Below are positions 1 to 7,865 of a stretch of DNA of 14,557 nucleotides, one piece after another. Origin of the DNA: G039029935 sp039029935 (GTDB lineage: Bacteria; Chloroflexota; Anaerolineae; Caldilineales; Caldilineaceae). The stretch's first letter is position 1, and each line of letters begins with the position of its first letter. The translations under genes were made by a program, and so were the position numbers. The notes beneath the pieces are model-generated. The model did not search any database, was not told the DNA's origin, and saw only the letters and a program-made list of their open reading frames with translations. The DNA lies in assembly GCA_039029935.1 (NCBI GenBank), contig JBCCFC010000185.1, positions 1-14,557 of the forward strand. Direction: 5' to 3'.

Positions 1-188
1 GAAATTCGCAGATCCAATCTAACCGGAACAAATGTGGAATCATTCTTCCCCGAAACACCCAATAGCACAGAATTGGATATCGATGGAAATACTATCTCCT
101 GGCTTCAAATCCATCCGTTTGGCACCGCAAGAAAAAGCATAAGCTTGGCTTCACTGGTTTATCCCGATTCGAAATTAACACTTGTGTA
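1..188. other. Left edge, no confident gene
   Basis: No gene can be assigned here. The plus strand has a stop-free frame from base 1 that ends at 363, but its second half lies opposite the better supported minus-strand gene at 189-638. On the minus strand one frame is open from about base 95 to the left edge, without a recognisable start or ribosome site. Either could be the end of a gene outside the window. The stretch is too short to decide. Confidence 0.3.
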
Positions 189-638
189 TTATGCCGTAAA
201 TCCTCCTTTCCCCGATGATTGGAGACACAGTAACACCATTTCCGATCTGACAATCGACTCCGAAAACGATACGGCTTTCTGGATTGAAAAGAATTCATCT
301 TCCTTTTGCTGCGTATTATTCATCTCACCCGTTTTTACATCAACATCAATTTCGCCCAACTGACCTACCTCACCAGCGGAAGGTGTTACATAAAAGACGG
401 GAACGCGCCAATGTGGTGAGTGTCCGTTGTCACCAGTGACGAGCGACGGTGTTCTGGCGATAAATAACATTGCAACTTCATTGCACAGCCAACGATTCAC
501 TTGTCTACGTGCATCGTCGGCTGTAATGATTACTTCATCTAAATTGGTGTCTGCATCATTTTGAGGCTCACGGGTATTCTTCACAACAAATTCAAAAGCT
601 TGCGTCTCTTTCAGTCTAGGTTTTTCTTTTACCAACAT
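189..638 (-). CDS. Small PepSY-like protein, function unknown
   Basis: A 149-residue protein with no signal peptide or membrane segment. The recognisable part is residues 38-106: an amphipathic helix beginning ITADDARRQVNRWL, then a strand pair around HWRVPVFYV, and a closing GEIDVDVKTGEM. The helix followed by a strand ending in 'VDxxTGEI' is typical of PepSY-type domains, which in other proteins are often regulatory or inhibitory. The assignment is by pattern only. Residues 107-149 look poorly conserved and may be a degraded or lineage-specific tail. The ATG is supported by a GGAG about 8 bases upstream. A good promoter (684-711) lies between it and the histidine kinase stop, so it is probably transcribed on its own. 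Confidence 0.6.
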   Translation of the reverse strand: MLVKEKPRLKETQAFEFVVKNTREPQNDADTNLDEVIITADDARRQVNRWLCNEVAMLFIARTPSLVTGDNGHSPHWRVPVFYVTPSAGEVGQLGEIDVDVKTGEMNNTQQKEDEFFSIQKAVSFSESIVRSEMVLLCLQSSGKGGFTA

Positions 639-683
639 GTTGACTCCTACTCACAATCGTCTCAATTATCCCCAAAGAATGAG

Positions 684-711
684 ATTATATATCTAAACCC
701 AAATAGATCAA
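684..711 (-). promoter_or_regulatory. Sigma-70-type promoter of the PepSY-like gene
   Basis: On the minus strand TTGATC (706-711) is separated by 16 bases from a perfect TATAAT (684-689). The expected start near 677 gives a leader of about 40 bases before the ATG at 638. The -35 box lies 6 bases past the kinase stop codon, so this small gap holds a promoter and no obvious terminator. Confidence 0.55.
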
Positions 712-716
712 AACCA

Positions 717-2906
717 TTAGTTGCTATAATCACCCGAATACTCGCGCAACACCTGCGTTAGCTGATCCACCTGAAACGGCTTGCTCAAAAAGGCATCCAT
801 GCCTGCATCCAGACATATTTCACGGTCTTCCTTGGATGCTGCGGCGGTCATGGCGACGATGGCAGGCTTATTGACTTCTAATGAGCGCATGGTCGCAAGT
901 TGGCGAATTTTGCGCGTGGCTTCAAGCCCATCCATCTCCGGCATATGTACATCCATCAGAATCAGATTATAGGGTTGACGTTGAACGGCTTCGACAGCCT
1001 CAATGCCATTGCCCGCCACATCAACACGATAGCCAAGTCGCTTGAGCATCCGTGTCGCCACTTTCTGATTGACTAAATTATCTTCGACCAATAAAATTTG
1101 TAAGGGGTATTGTCTCGCCATCTCGACATCAAAGATTTGTTTGGTGTTGCTTGCCGCTGTTTTGTGCGTTGTGCTAAGGACTTTACGTGGCTGTATCTGT
1201 TGATGTTCACGGGACTTACTTTTTTTTGTGCATAGCTTTTGGGCAGATATGGAATCAGCATTGACAGCGATAGCCTTCTCTATCGAATCTGTTGTTTTGG
1301 CCGTATTTGCACTATATGACATGCTACGCACTGTGCTATCTGCTATATCTGGCTCAGATAGCATTGACGTCTGCAATGCAAAATCGTCGATATCCTTGAC
1401 ACATAGCGTGAAATGGAAAGTGGACCCTTCCCCGACACGGCTATCGACCCACATCGTGCCATTCATGATTTCACAGAGTTGTTTGCTGATCGAAAGCCCC
1501 AATCCGGTACCACCATATTTGCGTGTTGTGGATTCATCAGCCTGCATAAAGGGGGTGAATAAATTGGCGATTTTTTCTTCGGGAATGCCGATTCCTGTAT
1601 CATGTACGACAAAATACAGCTCATGCACAGGTTCTGTGTTTGTAACAGAGGTATGCCCTAGCGTATCTGTCTTGCGTTTTAGGCGGTCAATATATTTGCT
1701 GGTGACAGTGATTGATATCCGCCCTTTATCGGTGAATTTCACGGCATTACCCAGCAAATTGACTAAAATTTGACGCAATCGAGTGGCATCCCCGGCCACT
1801 TGGTTTGGGACCGTTTCCATAATATCACAGGTGATCTGTATGCCTTTTTCGCGGGCGGCATGGGTAAAGAGATCGATGGCATCTTGAATACATCTGCTCA
1901 ATGGAAAGGGATGGATTTCTAGATCAATACGACCAGATTCCACCTTGGCGGAATCTAGAATCTCATTGATGATAGTCAACAACGATTCGCTGCTATTGCG
2001 AATGGTCTCTACATATTCACGTTGTTCAGCACTCAACGAGCTATCGAGCAGCAGCGTGGTCATGCCCATGACACCATTCATTGGGGTACGAATTTCATGG
2101 CTGACATTGGCAAGAAACTGGCTCTTGGCTTTGTTGGCGGCTTCGGCAGCTTCCTTGCTACGTTCTAGCTCCCCACTCTTAGTACGCAGTTCTGCTTCAA
2201 TTTCTTCGCGATGGGTAATCTCACGCTTTAACTCTACATTGCGGACATGGAATACCTCGATTTCACGCTTTCTTGCTTCATTTTTCTGAGCACGCTGAAT
2301 TAAGGCCGCCAATCTGCGCTGATTGAGGATGATGTACATGATGACCAATAAAAACACGCCACCATAGCGGACGAGTATATTCAATGTTGAGAAGGAGCGA
2401 GGCAGATAGGTGACATGCCCATTGACTTGTAGCCAGTTAAGCCATACGCAGAACAAAATACTCGCAATACTCACCAAAATAGCTGCTCTGACGCCACTCA
2501 ACGCGCTCGCAATTAAGACAATGAAGACAAAATATACATAGGAAAAACTATTGAGGCCATGTATGCTGTACATCGCAGAGGCAATTAAAACCCATCCTAC
2601 AGTCACAGATAACACGCCTACCAACTGTATATATTCTGCTTTGAGCAGAATAAGTAGCATCCATACCACAAGGTAAGCCAGAATATAATAGGATGCAGAA
2701 CCAGGAGCGAATTCTTGGGTCATGACAAACATATAGAAGATCGCAAAGGAGAGCAAGAATACGCATGTTAGGAGAATGGTATATAGCAACGCCCCTGTGC
2801 GATATTCTTCTTCATCTCTGCCGGAAGGTGGTCTAAATAATTTTAAAAGTGTTGCCAGTATCTGTTGAATCATATTACCCTGTTGGTCTTCCTGCTGTTT
2901 TGGCAC
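717..2906 (-). CDS. Membrane-bound hybrid sensor histidine kinase
   Basis: A two-component hybrid kinase: it autophosphorylates a His and passes the phosphate to its own receiver domain. Residues 36-195 form about six membrane segments (MASE-like sensor, no PAS or periplasmic domain seen). A coiled-coil stretch follows at 200-262. The HisKA site is H270 in SHEIRTP. The ATPase domain shows the N box (N387 in GNAVKF), G1 (DTGIGIP, D436) and G2 (GGTGLGL, 465-471). A polar linker of about 100 residues (505-600) leads to a receiver with E608/D609, phospho-acceptor D652, T687 and K709. No Hpt domain or separate response regulator is in the window, so the final phosphate target is unknown. The start is uncertain: the GTG at 2906 is 18 bases after the upstream stop; the ATG at 2873 (residue 12) has a weak AGGG and may be the real start. 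Probably co-transcribed with the YfhO-like gene. Confidence 0.93.
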   Translation of the reverse strand: MPKQQEDQQGNMIQQILATLLKLFRPPSGRDEEEYRTGALLYTILLTCVFLLSFAIFYMFVMTQEFAPGSASYYILAYLVVWMLLILLKAEYIQLVGVLSVTVGWVLIASAMYSIHGLNSFSYVYFVFIVLIASALSGVRAAILVSIASILFCVWLNWLQVNGHVTYLPRSFSTLNILVRYGGVFLLVIMYIILNQRRLAALIQRAQKNEARKREIEVFHVRNVELKREITHREEIEAELRTKSGELERSKEAAEAANKAKSQFLANVSHEIRTPMNGVMGMTTLLLDSSLSAEQREYVETIRNSSESLLTIINEILDSAKVESGRIDLEIHPFPLSRCIQDAIDLFTHAAREKGIQITCDIMETVPNQVAGDATRLRQILVNLLGNAVKFTDKGRISITVTSKYIDRLKRKTDTLGHTSVTNTEPVHELYFVVHDTGIGIPEEKIANLFTPFMQADESTTRKYGGTGLGLSISKQLCEIMNGTMWVDSRVGEGSTFHFTLCVKDIDDFALQTSMLSEPDIADSTVRSMSYSANTAKTTDSIEKAIAVNADSISAQKLCTKKSKSREHQQIQPRKVLSTTHKTAASNTKQIFDVEMARQYPLQILLVEDNLVNQKVATRMLKRLGYRVDVAGNGIEAVEAVQRQPYNLILMDVHMPEMDGLEATRKIRQLATMRSLEVNKPAIVAMTAAASKEDREICLDAGMDAFLSKPFQVDQLTQVLREYSGDYSN

Positions 2907-2924
2907 ACTTTTAATTGAGAAACG

Positions 2925-5396
2925 TTATCTCTGTGCTCTAGCCAGCCTGTTTTTTCCCAGCTTATTTTTTCTGGGTACTCGTTTGATCAATGAGCCACCC
3001 AGCGTCAGCAAGAATAACCCGAACCCTATCAAAAAAAGTATTGTGCCTCGTCTCCAAGCAGGTGGCTCAAACCACAAATGAACGGTCGATGCACCAGCCG
3101 GTATGGGTACAGCTCGCAGAGAACCATTGGCACGAAACACAGGCGTTGGCTCACCGTTCACCGTTGCCTGCCAGCCTGGATACCAAACTTCACTTAATAC
3201 TAGCATCCCCGTAGCCGTTGTTCCAATCTGGAGCGTTATTGTGTTGCTGCCATAGTGGCTTACTGTAATAACGTCTGTCGTTTCGGAACGTTCCATTTTA
3301 GGCACAAAATTACTCGATAGCTCAACGAAAACTGTATTCAGTGGGTCAAACTCCGTAGCGGTTAATCCTGAATTTGTTGGAGAGATAGCATTGTTGCTAT
3401 GTGAATTATCATAGAATAAAAACCCATCAAAAGTATTAGGATAAATGTCTACAACATTTCGTGCAATCCATGCTCTTGGGATGAAGGTAAGATTCTGGTA
3501 AAGCGATAACTCACCTGGTGCATCCAGCACTAATTCAAATTTTGGATTACCGGACGCATCTTCAGGCAATGGGGTTCCATCGCGCACAATCACATATTTC
3601 ACATTGAGCATGTCATACTGACGTGTATGGCGTCCCCCAGTCAATGCCCACTGTTGTTGCCATTGATTCAGAAGCAATGGGTTGGCAATGCCCCAGACAT
3701 CTTGCAGATTGTGCAGCGCAGCCGTGTCTGGTTGCCAAATTCCTTGGATATCTGTGCGTGTATCAATACGGAAAATCTCCGCATCACGATGGAGGAATTC
3801 AATAATTTCTGGGTGATCGTATCCTTTCGTTGGCAAATCGGGGCTAATATCGGTGTATGCGCCTGTTGTGGATAACTCTAAAAAGAGCAGTCCAACGGCA
3901 GCTAGACCAAAGATTCGGATAGACATCCATTCTGATTGACGGGCTGCGATGAGTACCCATGTTGATAGCCATACACCCGTCGCAATGGTCAGCGCAAGGG
4001 CGGCAATGGAGACACGCAAAAAGGCGGTTGGGTCTTGTTGTGTAAGCAGTAGCGCAAAGTAGAGCAATGGTGTCATGATGCAGGCGAGTAGAAACGCCCC
4101 TGGTTTCAAAAAGGTTGTACGCACACGCCGAAAGATAGATGCTGGGATAGATGACTGCATGAGTGTGTGTAACCCGATGGCGGCGAGTAAGGCCATCCCA
4201 AATGTTGTTAGGATAAGCGAACGGGCGGGGGCGCGTAGCTGGTCAAGGGTGGGGATGAGCAGTGTCAGCCAACCATGTAGGATGGCATAGACTCCCAATG
4301 CGCTGATAAACCCAAATAGGGCAATAGCAAGGGCAATAATCACCCACTGTTTTTGAGATGAGTTGTGGCGAATTTGTGGGATCAATAAAATCGCCATAAC
4401 CGCCAAGATGAACGTGATGACACCTGCATACGGTAGCTCGACGCGTTGCCATAGGCTCCAATGTAGTGCGGGTCCGCGTCCAAAGAAACTCGGTGTAATG
4501 AGTCCGACAACCTGTGTGGGGGCCAAGGAAAAATCAGCCATCTCTTGATAGGTAAAGTCAGTACGTTCTGTGTACTGTGTAAGCTCAAGCGCGGGCAGCA
4601 ATATTGGTGCTGTAAACAGAGCTGTCAGCAAAAGCAAGAGACAAAGTGACTGTGCATTTAAGAGTAGTGGTGAATTGAGTTGTTGGCGCAAACGCGCAAG
4701 TCGCCCAGAAGCGGGCGGTGTTGGTGAATTCGGTATGGTGAGTATCGTATAGACTAGGGTATACAACCCCACGCCCATTCCGAGATAGACTGAGCTTTGC
4801 GCATGACCTGCATAGTTGGCGATAGCGAATAGCATGGCAGAGATACCGACCCATACCAGCGACCGTTTGGTCAATGCCTGGTGAAAGGTTGTCAATATCC
4901 AAGGAAGCCAACTGAGTACCGCAATTAAATTGAGGTTGCCCAGATGCATTAAGAGTGGATCGCTAAACTGAAAAGCGATTGCGCCAAAGAGGGCGGCGGT
5001 TCTATTCACATCCAGTGTACGCAGTAGGATATACATCCCTAGCCCTGCCCAGAAGATATGCCCGACGGCAAGCCACTGCATGACACCGTAGTCAAATTTT
5101 GGAAAGAAAAAAAAGAGCAGAAAGTTGGGTGGATAGAGAAAGCCCGCTTGGATATCGCTGATAAACGGTGCGCCGCCATAGAGATGTGGGTTCCACAGTG
5201 GGAGCGTCCACTGGCTGATTTGGCTGGCGGCAAAGCGGTAGATGGGAAAGAGAAAGCTGACGAGATCACCGCCGTCTGCTGGCTGGTAGACATCACCACT
5301 GAGGGTGCGCCAGAAGAATCCAAGGGTGAGCAGGAGGAGGGTTGCGGTTGCGGCTAGTTCTTTAAGCCAGCGATGTTTGGTTTGAATGTTGTTCAT
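2925..5396 (-). CDS. YfhO-family multi-pass membrane protein
   Basis: About 823 residues with a dozen or more hydrophobic segments from residue 12 to 510, a soluble segment of about 270 residues, and a last membrane segment near 784-802 followed by a basic tail. This is the layout of YfhO-family GT-C-like membrane proteins, some of which help transfer sugars onto cell-envelope polymers. Family-like motifs are WNPHLYGGAPF, QAGFLYPPNF, HLGNLNLIAVLSWLPW, NYAGHAQSSVY and, near the C terminus, WYPGWQATVNGEP, RANGSLRAVPIPAG. Substrate and acceptor cannot be told from sequence. I chose the ATG at 5396, which follows the PIN stop codon by 5 bases and suggests translational re-initiation. A GTG at 5417 would overlap the PIN gene. 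Neither has a clear Shine-Dalgarno site. Confidence 0.88.
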   Translation of the reverse strand: MNNIQTKHRWLKELAATATLLLLTLGFFWRTLSGDVYQPADGGDLVSFLFPIYRFAASQISQWTLPLWNPHLYGGAPFISDIQAGFLYPPNFLLFFFFPKFDYGVMQWLAVGHIFWAGLGMYILLRTLDVNRTAALFGAIAFQFSDPLLMHLGNLNLIAVLSWLPWILTTFHQALTKRSLVWVGISAMLFAIANYAGHAQSSVYLGMGVGLYTLVYTILTIPNSPTPPASGRLARLRQQLNSPLLLNAQSLCLLLLLTALFTAPILLPALELTQYTERTDFTYQEMADFSLAPTQVVGLITPSFFGRGPALHWSLWQRVELPYAGVITFILAVMAILLIPQIRHNSSQKQWVIIALAIALFGFISALGVYAILHGWLTLLIPTLDQLRAPARSLILTTFGMALLAAIGLHTLMQSSIPASIFRRVRTTFLKPGAFLLACIMTPLLYFALLLTQQDPTAFLRVSIAALALTIATGVWLSTWVLIAARQSEWMSIRIFGLAAVGLLFLELSTTGAYTDISPDLPTKGYDHPEIIEFLHRDAEIFRIDTRTDIQGIWQPDTAALHNLQDVWGIANPLLLNQWQQQWALTGGRHTRQYDMLNVKYVIVRDGTPLPEDASGNPKFELVLDAPGELSLYQNLTFIPRAWIARNVVDIYPNTFDGFLFYDNSHSNNAISPTNSGLTATEFDPLNTVFVELSSNFVPKMERSETTDVITVSHYGSNTITLQIGTTATGMLVLSEVWYPGWQATVNGEPTPVFRANGSLRAVPIPAGASTVHLWFEPPAWRRGTILFLIGFGLFLLTLGGSLIKRVPRKNKLGKNRLARAQR

Positions 5397-5401
5397 CAAT
5401 T

Positions 5402-5914
5402 TCAGTCTGGTGTCCACAACCGAATCTGCGGAATACGCTTAAAATCTTCATCATTGCTGGCTAAATCACGGATACGATGTCGTTGCATCAGAGCCACGAT
5501 GATGGAGTCACCTGCCATGAGGCCATAGGTATCACGGAATTGTTTGCTGGCATGGATTTCGCGGTAAGTAACGTCAAGCATTTGAATGCGTGCTTGACTG
5601 AGTTGACGAGGGATATTCTTATATGAACGCAAACTTTTGACCACATCAGGATGTTGTTTGAGATATGATGCAGCTCTACGTTGTTCTATCCCCAATTCCA
5701 TAACCGCTTCATTTACCATTGCGCGATGAATCGTATTCGATACTTGTATTGGCGAAGTATATAATGTAATTTTTTGTTCGGCACAACGAGCCAGAAAATC
5801 CGTGCAAACAATCTTTAACTTGCCTGTACCAACAAACGCATAGATAAGAATATTAGCATCACAAAACGCGGTCAGATGATCCGGAAGTTCTAAAATTAGC
5901 CTATTTTTCGTCAC
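5402..5914 (-). CDS. PIN-domain protein, likely VapC-like ribonuclease toxin
   Basis: A 170-residue protein with the PIN fold: strand and first acid in FCDANILIYAF (D19), third acid in GLMAGDSIIVAL (D136), and the C-terminal LASNDEDFKRI (D155 and D157). These are the metal-binding acids of Mg-dependent PIN nucleases, which in VapBC systems cleave RNA. The second acid, normally Glu at the position of N60 (QVSNTIHRAM), is not seen there. Another residue may substitute, or activity may be reduced. It starts with GTG overlapping the previous stop by four bases (GTGA), so its translation is coupled to the 209-residue protein, as toxins are to antitoxins. It is somewhat longer than typical VapC (about 130-150). 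Confidence 0.85.
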   Translation of the reverse strand: MTKNRLILELPDHLTAFCDANILIYAFVGTGKLKIVCTDFLARCAEQKITLYTSPIQVSNTIHRAMVNEAVMELGIEQRRAASYLKQHPDVVKSLRSYKNIPRQLSQARIQMLDVTYREIHASKQFRDTYGLMAGDSIIVALMQRHRIRDLASNDEDFKRIPQIRLWTPD

Positions 5915-6540
5915 AGTGTCTCCAATTCTAGCTCAAATTGATAGTCTTGCGATAATTCATGACTTTCTGCAATATAACGCGCATATTCTCGATCTACAGG
6001 CGGGAACATGTTCCGTATTTCTTCCACAGCCGCGAGTGCTATCTTATCACCCTCCGGTGTGCGTGGTGGTTCCTGTGGGAAGTCGCTTTCATCATAGGGT
6101 AAATCATCCCAAGGTGCATCTGGAAAATTTGGTGGCTCAGGCTGTGGTGGAATCTCACGCTCATCATAGGGCAAATCAGCCCATGCATCCAATGACAATA
6201 CCCCCTCTTCCCAAAGAGTACGCACGGTTTTATCATCCACGTTCACTAAGGTTGGATACCAACGCCGCAGTTCATCAACGTCAGAGTCAGTTGCCTGAAC
6301 ACTGTTACATATATCAGATGCACCATTTATGTTTACACTATTATCATGTAATAGCGTTTGCCCATTGTGAAGGGCTTCATAAATGGGCTGTGTTTCGGGC
6401 ATAGCTGGATTCTGTTGTTGAATCAGCATCGAAATGAACTCATTCAGAAATTCGTGATAGGAAACATCGTCGGGCTGTGAAGCGATTAACGATACAATGT
6501 TCTGTTTCGGCGATGGTTCATTGATAATTATTTTGCTCAT
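5911..6540 (-). CDS. Unrecognised acidic protein coupled to the PIN gene, candidate antitoxin
   Basis: I do not recognise a family. The 209 residues are acidic and lack membrane segments. The middle carries a duplicated motif 24 residues apart: WADLPYDEREIPPQPEP (from residue 120) and WDDLPYDESDFPQEPP (from 144). The N-terminal part (24-46) is a predicted helix, and the C-terminal part (165-205) reads as two charged helices. No AbrB, RHH or Phd DNA-binding motif is visible. Direct coupling to the PIN gene through a GTGA overlap suggests it is the partner, possibly with the proline-rich repeat wrapping the toxin. That is inference from position. The ATG at 6540 is chosen over the adjacent GTG because a strong AGGAGGAGGT ends 5 bases upstream. 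Confidence 0.7.
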   Translation of the reverse strand: MSKIIINEPSPKQNIVSLIASQPDDVSYHEFLNEFISMLIQQQNPAMPETQPIYEALHNGQTLLHDNSVNINGASDICNSVQATDSDVDELRRWYPTLVNVDDKTVRTLWEEGVLSLDAWADLPYDEREIPPQPEPPNFPDAPWDDLPYDESDFPQEPPRTPEGDKIALAAVEEIRNMFPPVDREYARYIAESHELSQDYQFELELETL

Positions 6541-6545
6541 CACAT

Positions 6546-6555
6546 ACCTCCTCCT
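6546..6555 (-). promoter_or_regulatory. Strong ribosome binding site
   Basis: AGGAGGAGGT on the minus strand, ending 5 bases before the ATG at 6540. It is by far the strongest Shine-Dalgarno in the window, so the first protein of the PIN module should be made in excess over its coupled partner, as expected for an antitoxin. Confidence 0.7.
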
Positions 6556-6648
6556 GCCATGTGACTGCGCACAAGAAAAATTCCAACGCGATCTAATTTA
6601 TGAAACAAAAAAATCACGCGTAAGGCCACTTTTGTTTTACTCTATGGA

Positions 6649-6670
6649 ATTATACCAACTGTTTTGTTGG
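6649..6670 (-). promoter_or_regulatory. Extended -10 promoter with overlapping inverted repeat
   Basis: The minus strand reads TGG-TATAAT (6657 down to 6649), a perfect extended -10. No good -35 lies 16-18 bases upstream, which is acceptable for this promoter type. Overlapping its upstream edge is CCAAC-aaaaca-GTTGG (6670 down to 6655), an inverted repeat where the spacer to a -35 box would lie. That is a suitable operator position for an autoregulated toxin-antitoxin unit. The predicted leader is about 100 bases. It makes the block 6540-717 independent of the Uma2 gene upstream. Confidence 0.45.
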
Positions 6671-6726
6671 CAGGAGTTATCACTACCAAGCCTGCTCTTC
6701 AACCACAAAATACTCTGAAAATCCAC

Positions 6727-7824
6727 CTATCGTAAATTTTCTGGCAAATCAACACCAATTGATGCAAGGTATGCATGCAACTCATCCAATGTTTGCGTCA
6801 GTTCATTCACCCGTTGTCGTTCTTGATTAGCCCGTTGTTGCTCTTGATTAGCTCGTTGTTGCTCTTGATTAGCTCGTTGTTGCTCTTGATTAGCTCGTTG
6901 TCGTTCCCTTTGAGTCTCCAATCGTTCCTCTCGAACTCGCGGTGAAATATACGATTGATAGACGGGATCATTCAATAATGCAACAGGGTCTGGTTGTGTA
7001 AAGAGGTGCTCGCGTCGAAATTGGAAATCAGGTAGCATATTGCAGAGGATAACCCCATTCACAGTCTGAATAGGTTGATAGATACCGCTCGAATGGAGTC
7101 GATAAAATGCTGTCTCGTTTTGTCGTGGAGGGTGACTGTCATCCAAGATAAAGTATTCTGTGACACCTGCATGGGCATACTCAGTTCGTTTCTCTTGGGT
7201 ATCTCTTGTGACATGTTCCGGCTTTGAGTCTGAGACCAACTCAATACACATATCAAAAATACCTTGGTAGGAGTAATCCCACTCACCCAATTGAACAGGA
7301 TTGGTATTCAGTACGATACCTATATCGGGTCCACGCACTCTTGTACTACCATTGGGCATAGGGAACCTGAAACCCATGTCCGCCTCAATCACAGTTGCAA
7401 TCGGATTCACATATAAATAATCGTAGAGTATATTAAGAAACCATCGACATACCCAATATTTTCTGAGTTGAGCCATTCTGGGTTTTTCCTCCAAGATGCC
7501 GTTATTCCATTCATAGAATCGCTCGGTTTTATCATAAATTTTTGACCAGTAATCCTCAAGGGATACGCTTAGACCATCTAAGGTGTCACCCTCTGTAAGC
7601 GAATCAATGTTTGGGTTATCTAAGTCTAGCTCATCCATCTGTTTGGGAAGTGAGCGATATAGCCATCGTGGATTATTGAGTCGCTTACGATCCGCCACAG
7701 ATAAGTGTAAATGTGACTTATTGATTTGACCTTTCGGTTTGATTGCACCTTTTTCTTTGATCGCAGCATTTGGGATGACTTTTTCTTCGACTTCATCTAA
7801 TAAGGCCGTTTGGGTCAATGACAT
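6727..7824 (-). CDS. Uma2-family (DUF820) restriction-endonuclease-like protein
   Basis: A 365-residue protein. The central domain (about 90-270) matches the Uma2/DUF820 family of PD-(D/E)XK-like proteins: a YEWNNGILEEKP start, GPDIGIV with the first acid (D167), CIELVSDSKPEH with E195, and EKRTEYAHAGVTEYFILDD with the K/R-Y-GV-EY signature. These proteins are abundant in Cyanobacteria and Chloroflexota; their biological role is unsettled. Residues 297-350 form a coiled coil with near-perfect RANQEQQ heptads. The first 85 residues are an unusual polar extension with no motif. The ATG at 7824 is chosen because AAGGAGT sits 7 bases upstream; the in-frame GTG at 7842 overlaps that site. It follows the coiled-coil/zinc-ribbon gene by 41 bases and is probably in its operon. 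Confidence 0.88.
   Translation of the reverse strand: MSLTQTALLDEVEEKVIPNAAIKEKGAIKPKGQINKSHLHLSVADRKRLNNPRWLYRSLPKQMDELDLDNPNIDSLTEGDTLDGLSVSLEDYWSKIYDKTERFYEWNNGILEEKPRMAQLRKYWVCRWFLNILYDYLYVNPIATVIEADMGFRFPMPNGSTRVRGPDIGIVLNTNPVQLGEWDYSYQGIFDMCIELVSDSKPEHVTRDTQEKRTEYAHAGVTEYFILDDSHPPRQNETAFYRLHSSGIYQPIQTVNGVILCNMLPDFQFRREHLFTQPDPVALLNDPVYQSYISPRVREERLETQRERQRANQEQQRANQEQQRANQEQQRANQERQRVNELTQTLDELHAYLASIGVDLPENLR
6812..6908 (-). repeat. 21-bp coding tandem repeat, about 4.6 copies
   Basis: Units begin at 6812, 6833, 6854, 6875 and a partial one at 6896. The three units 6833-6895 are identical at the base level and the outer ones diverge. Each unit encodes one heptad (RANQEQQ) of the coiled-coil tail, so copy-number change alters coil length in whole heptads without a frameshift. 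Confidence 0.9.
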
Positions 7825-7865
7825 ACACCAACTCCTTTCCACTCAAAATGGACACATCGCTAAAC

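Noticed and set aside
34..363. Plus-strand frame, open from base 1 to 363, candidate C-terminal part of a gene
   Set aside because: Its second half is opposite the minus-strand PepSY-like gene, which has a promoter, ribosome site and recognisable motif. No family features were seen in the plus-strand translation.
1228..1773. Plus-strand frame of 181 codons inside the histidine kinase gene
   Set aside because: Opposite the ATPase domain whose motifs are unambiguous on the minus strand; no ribosome site.
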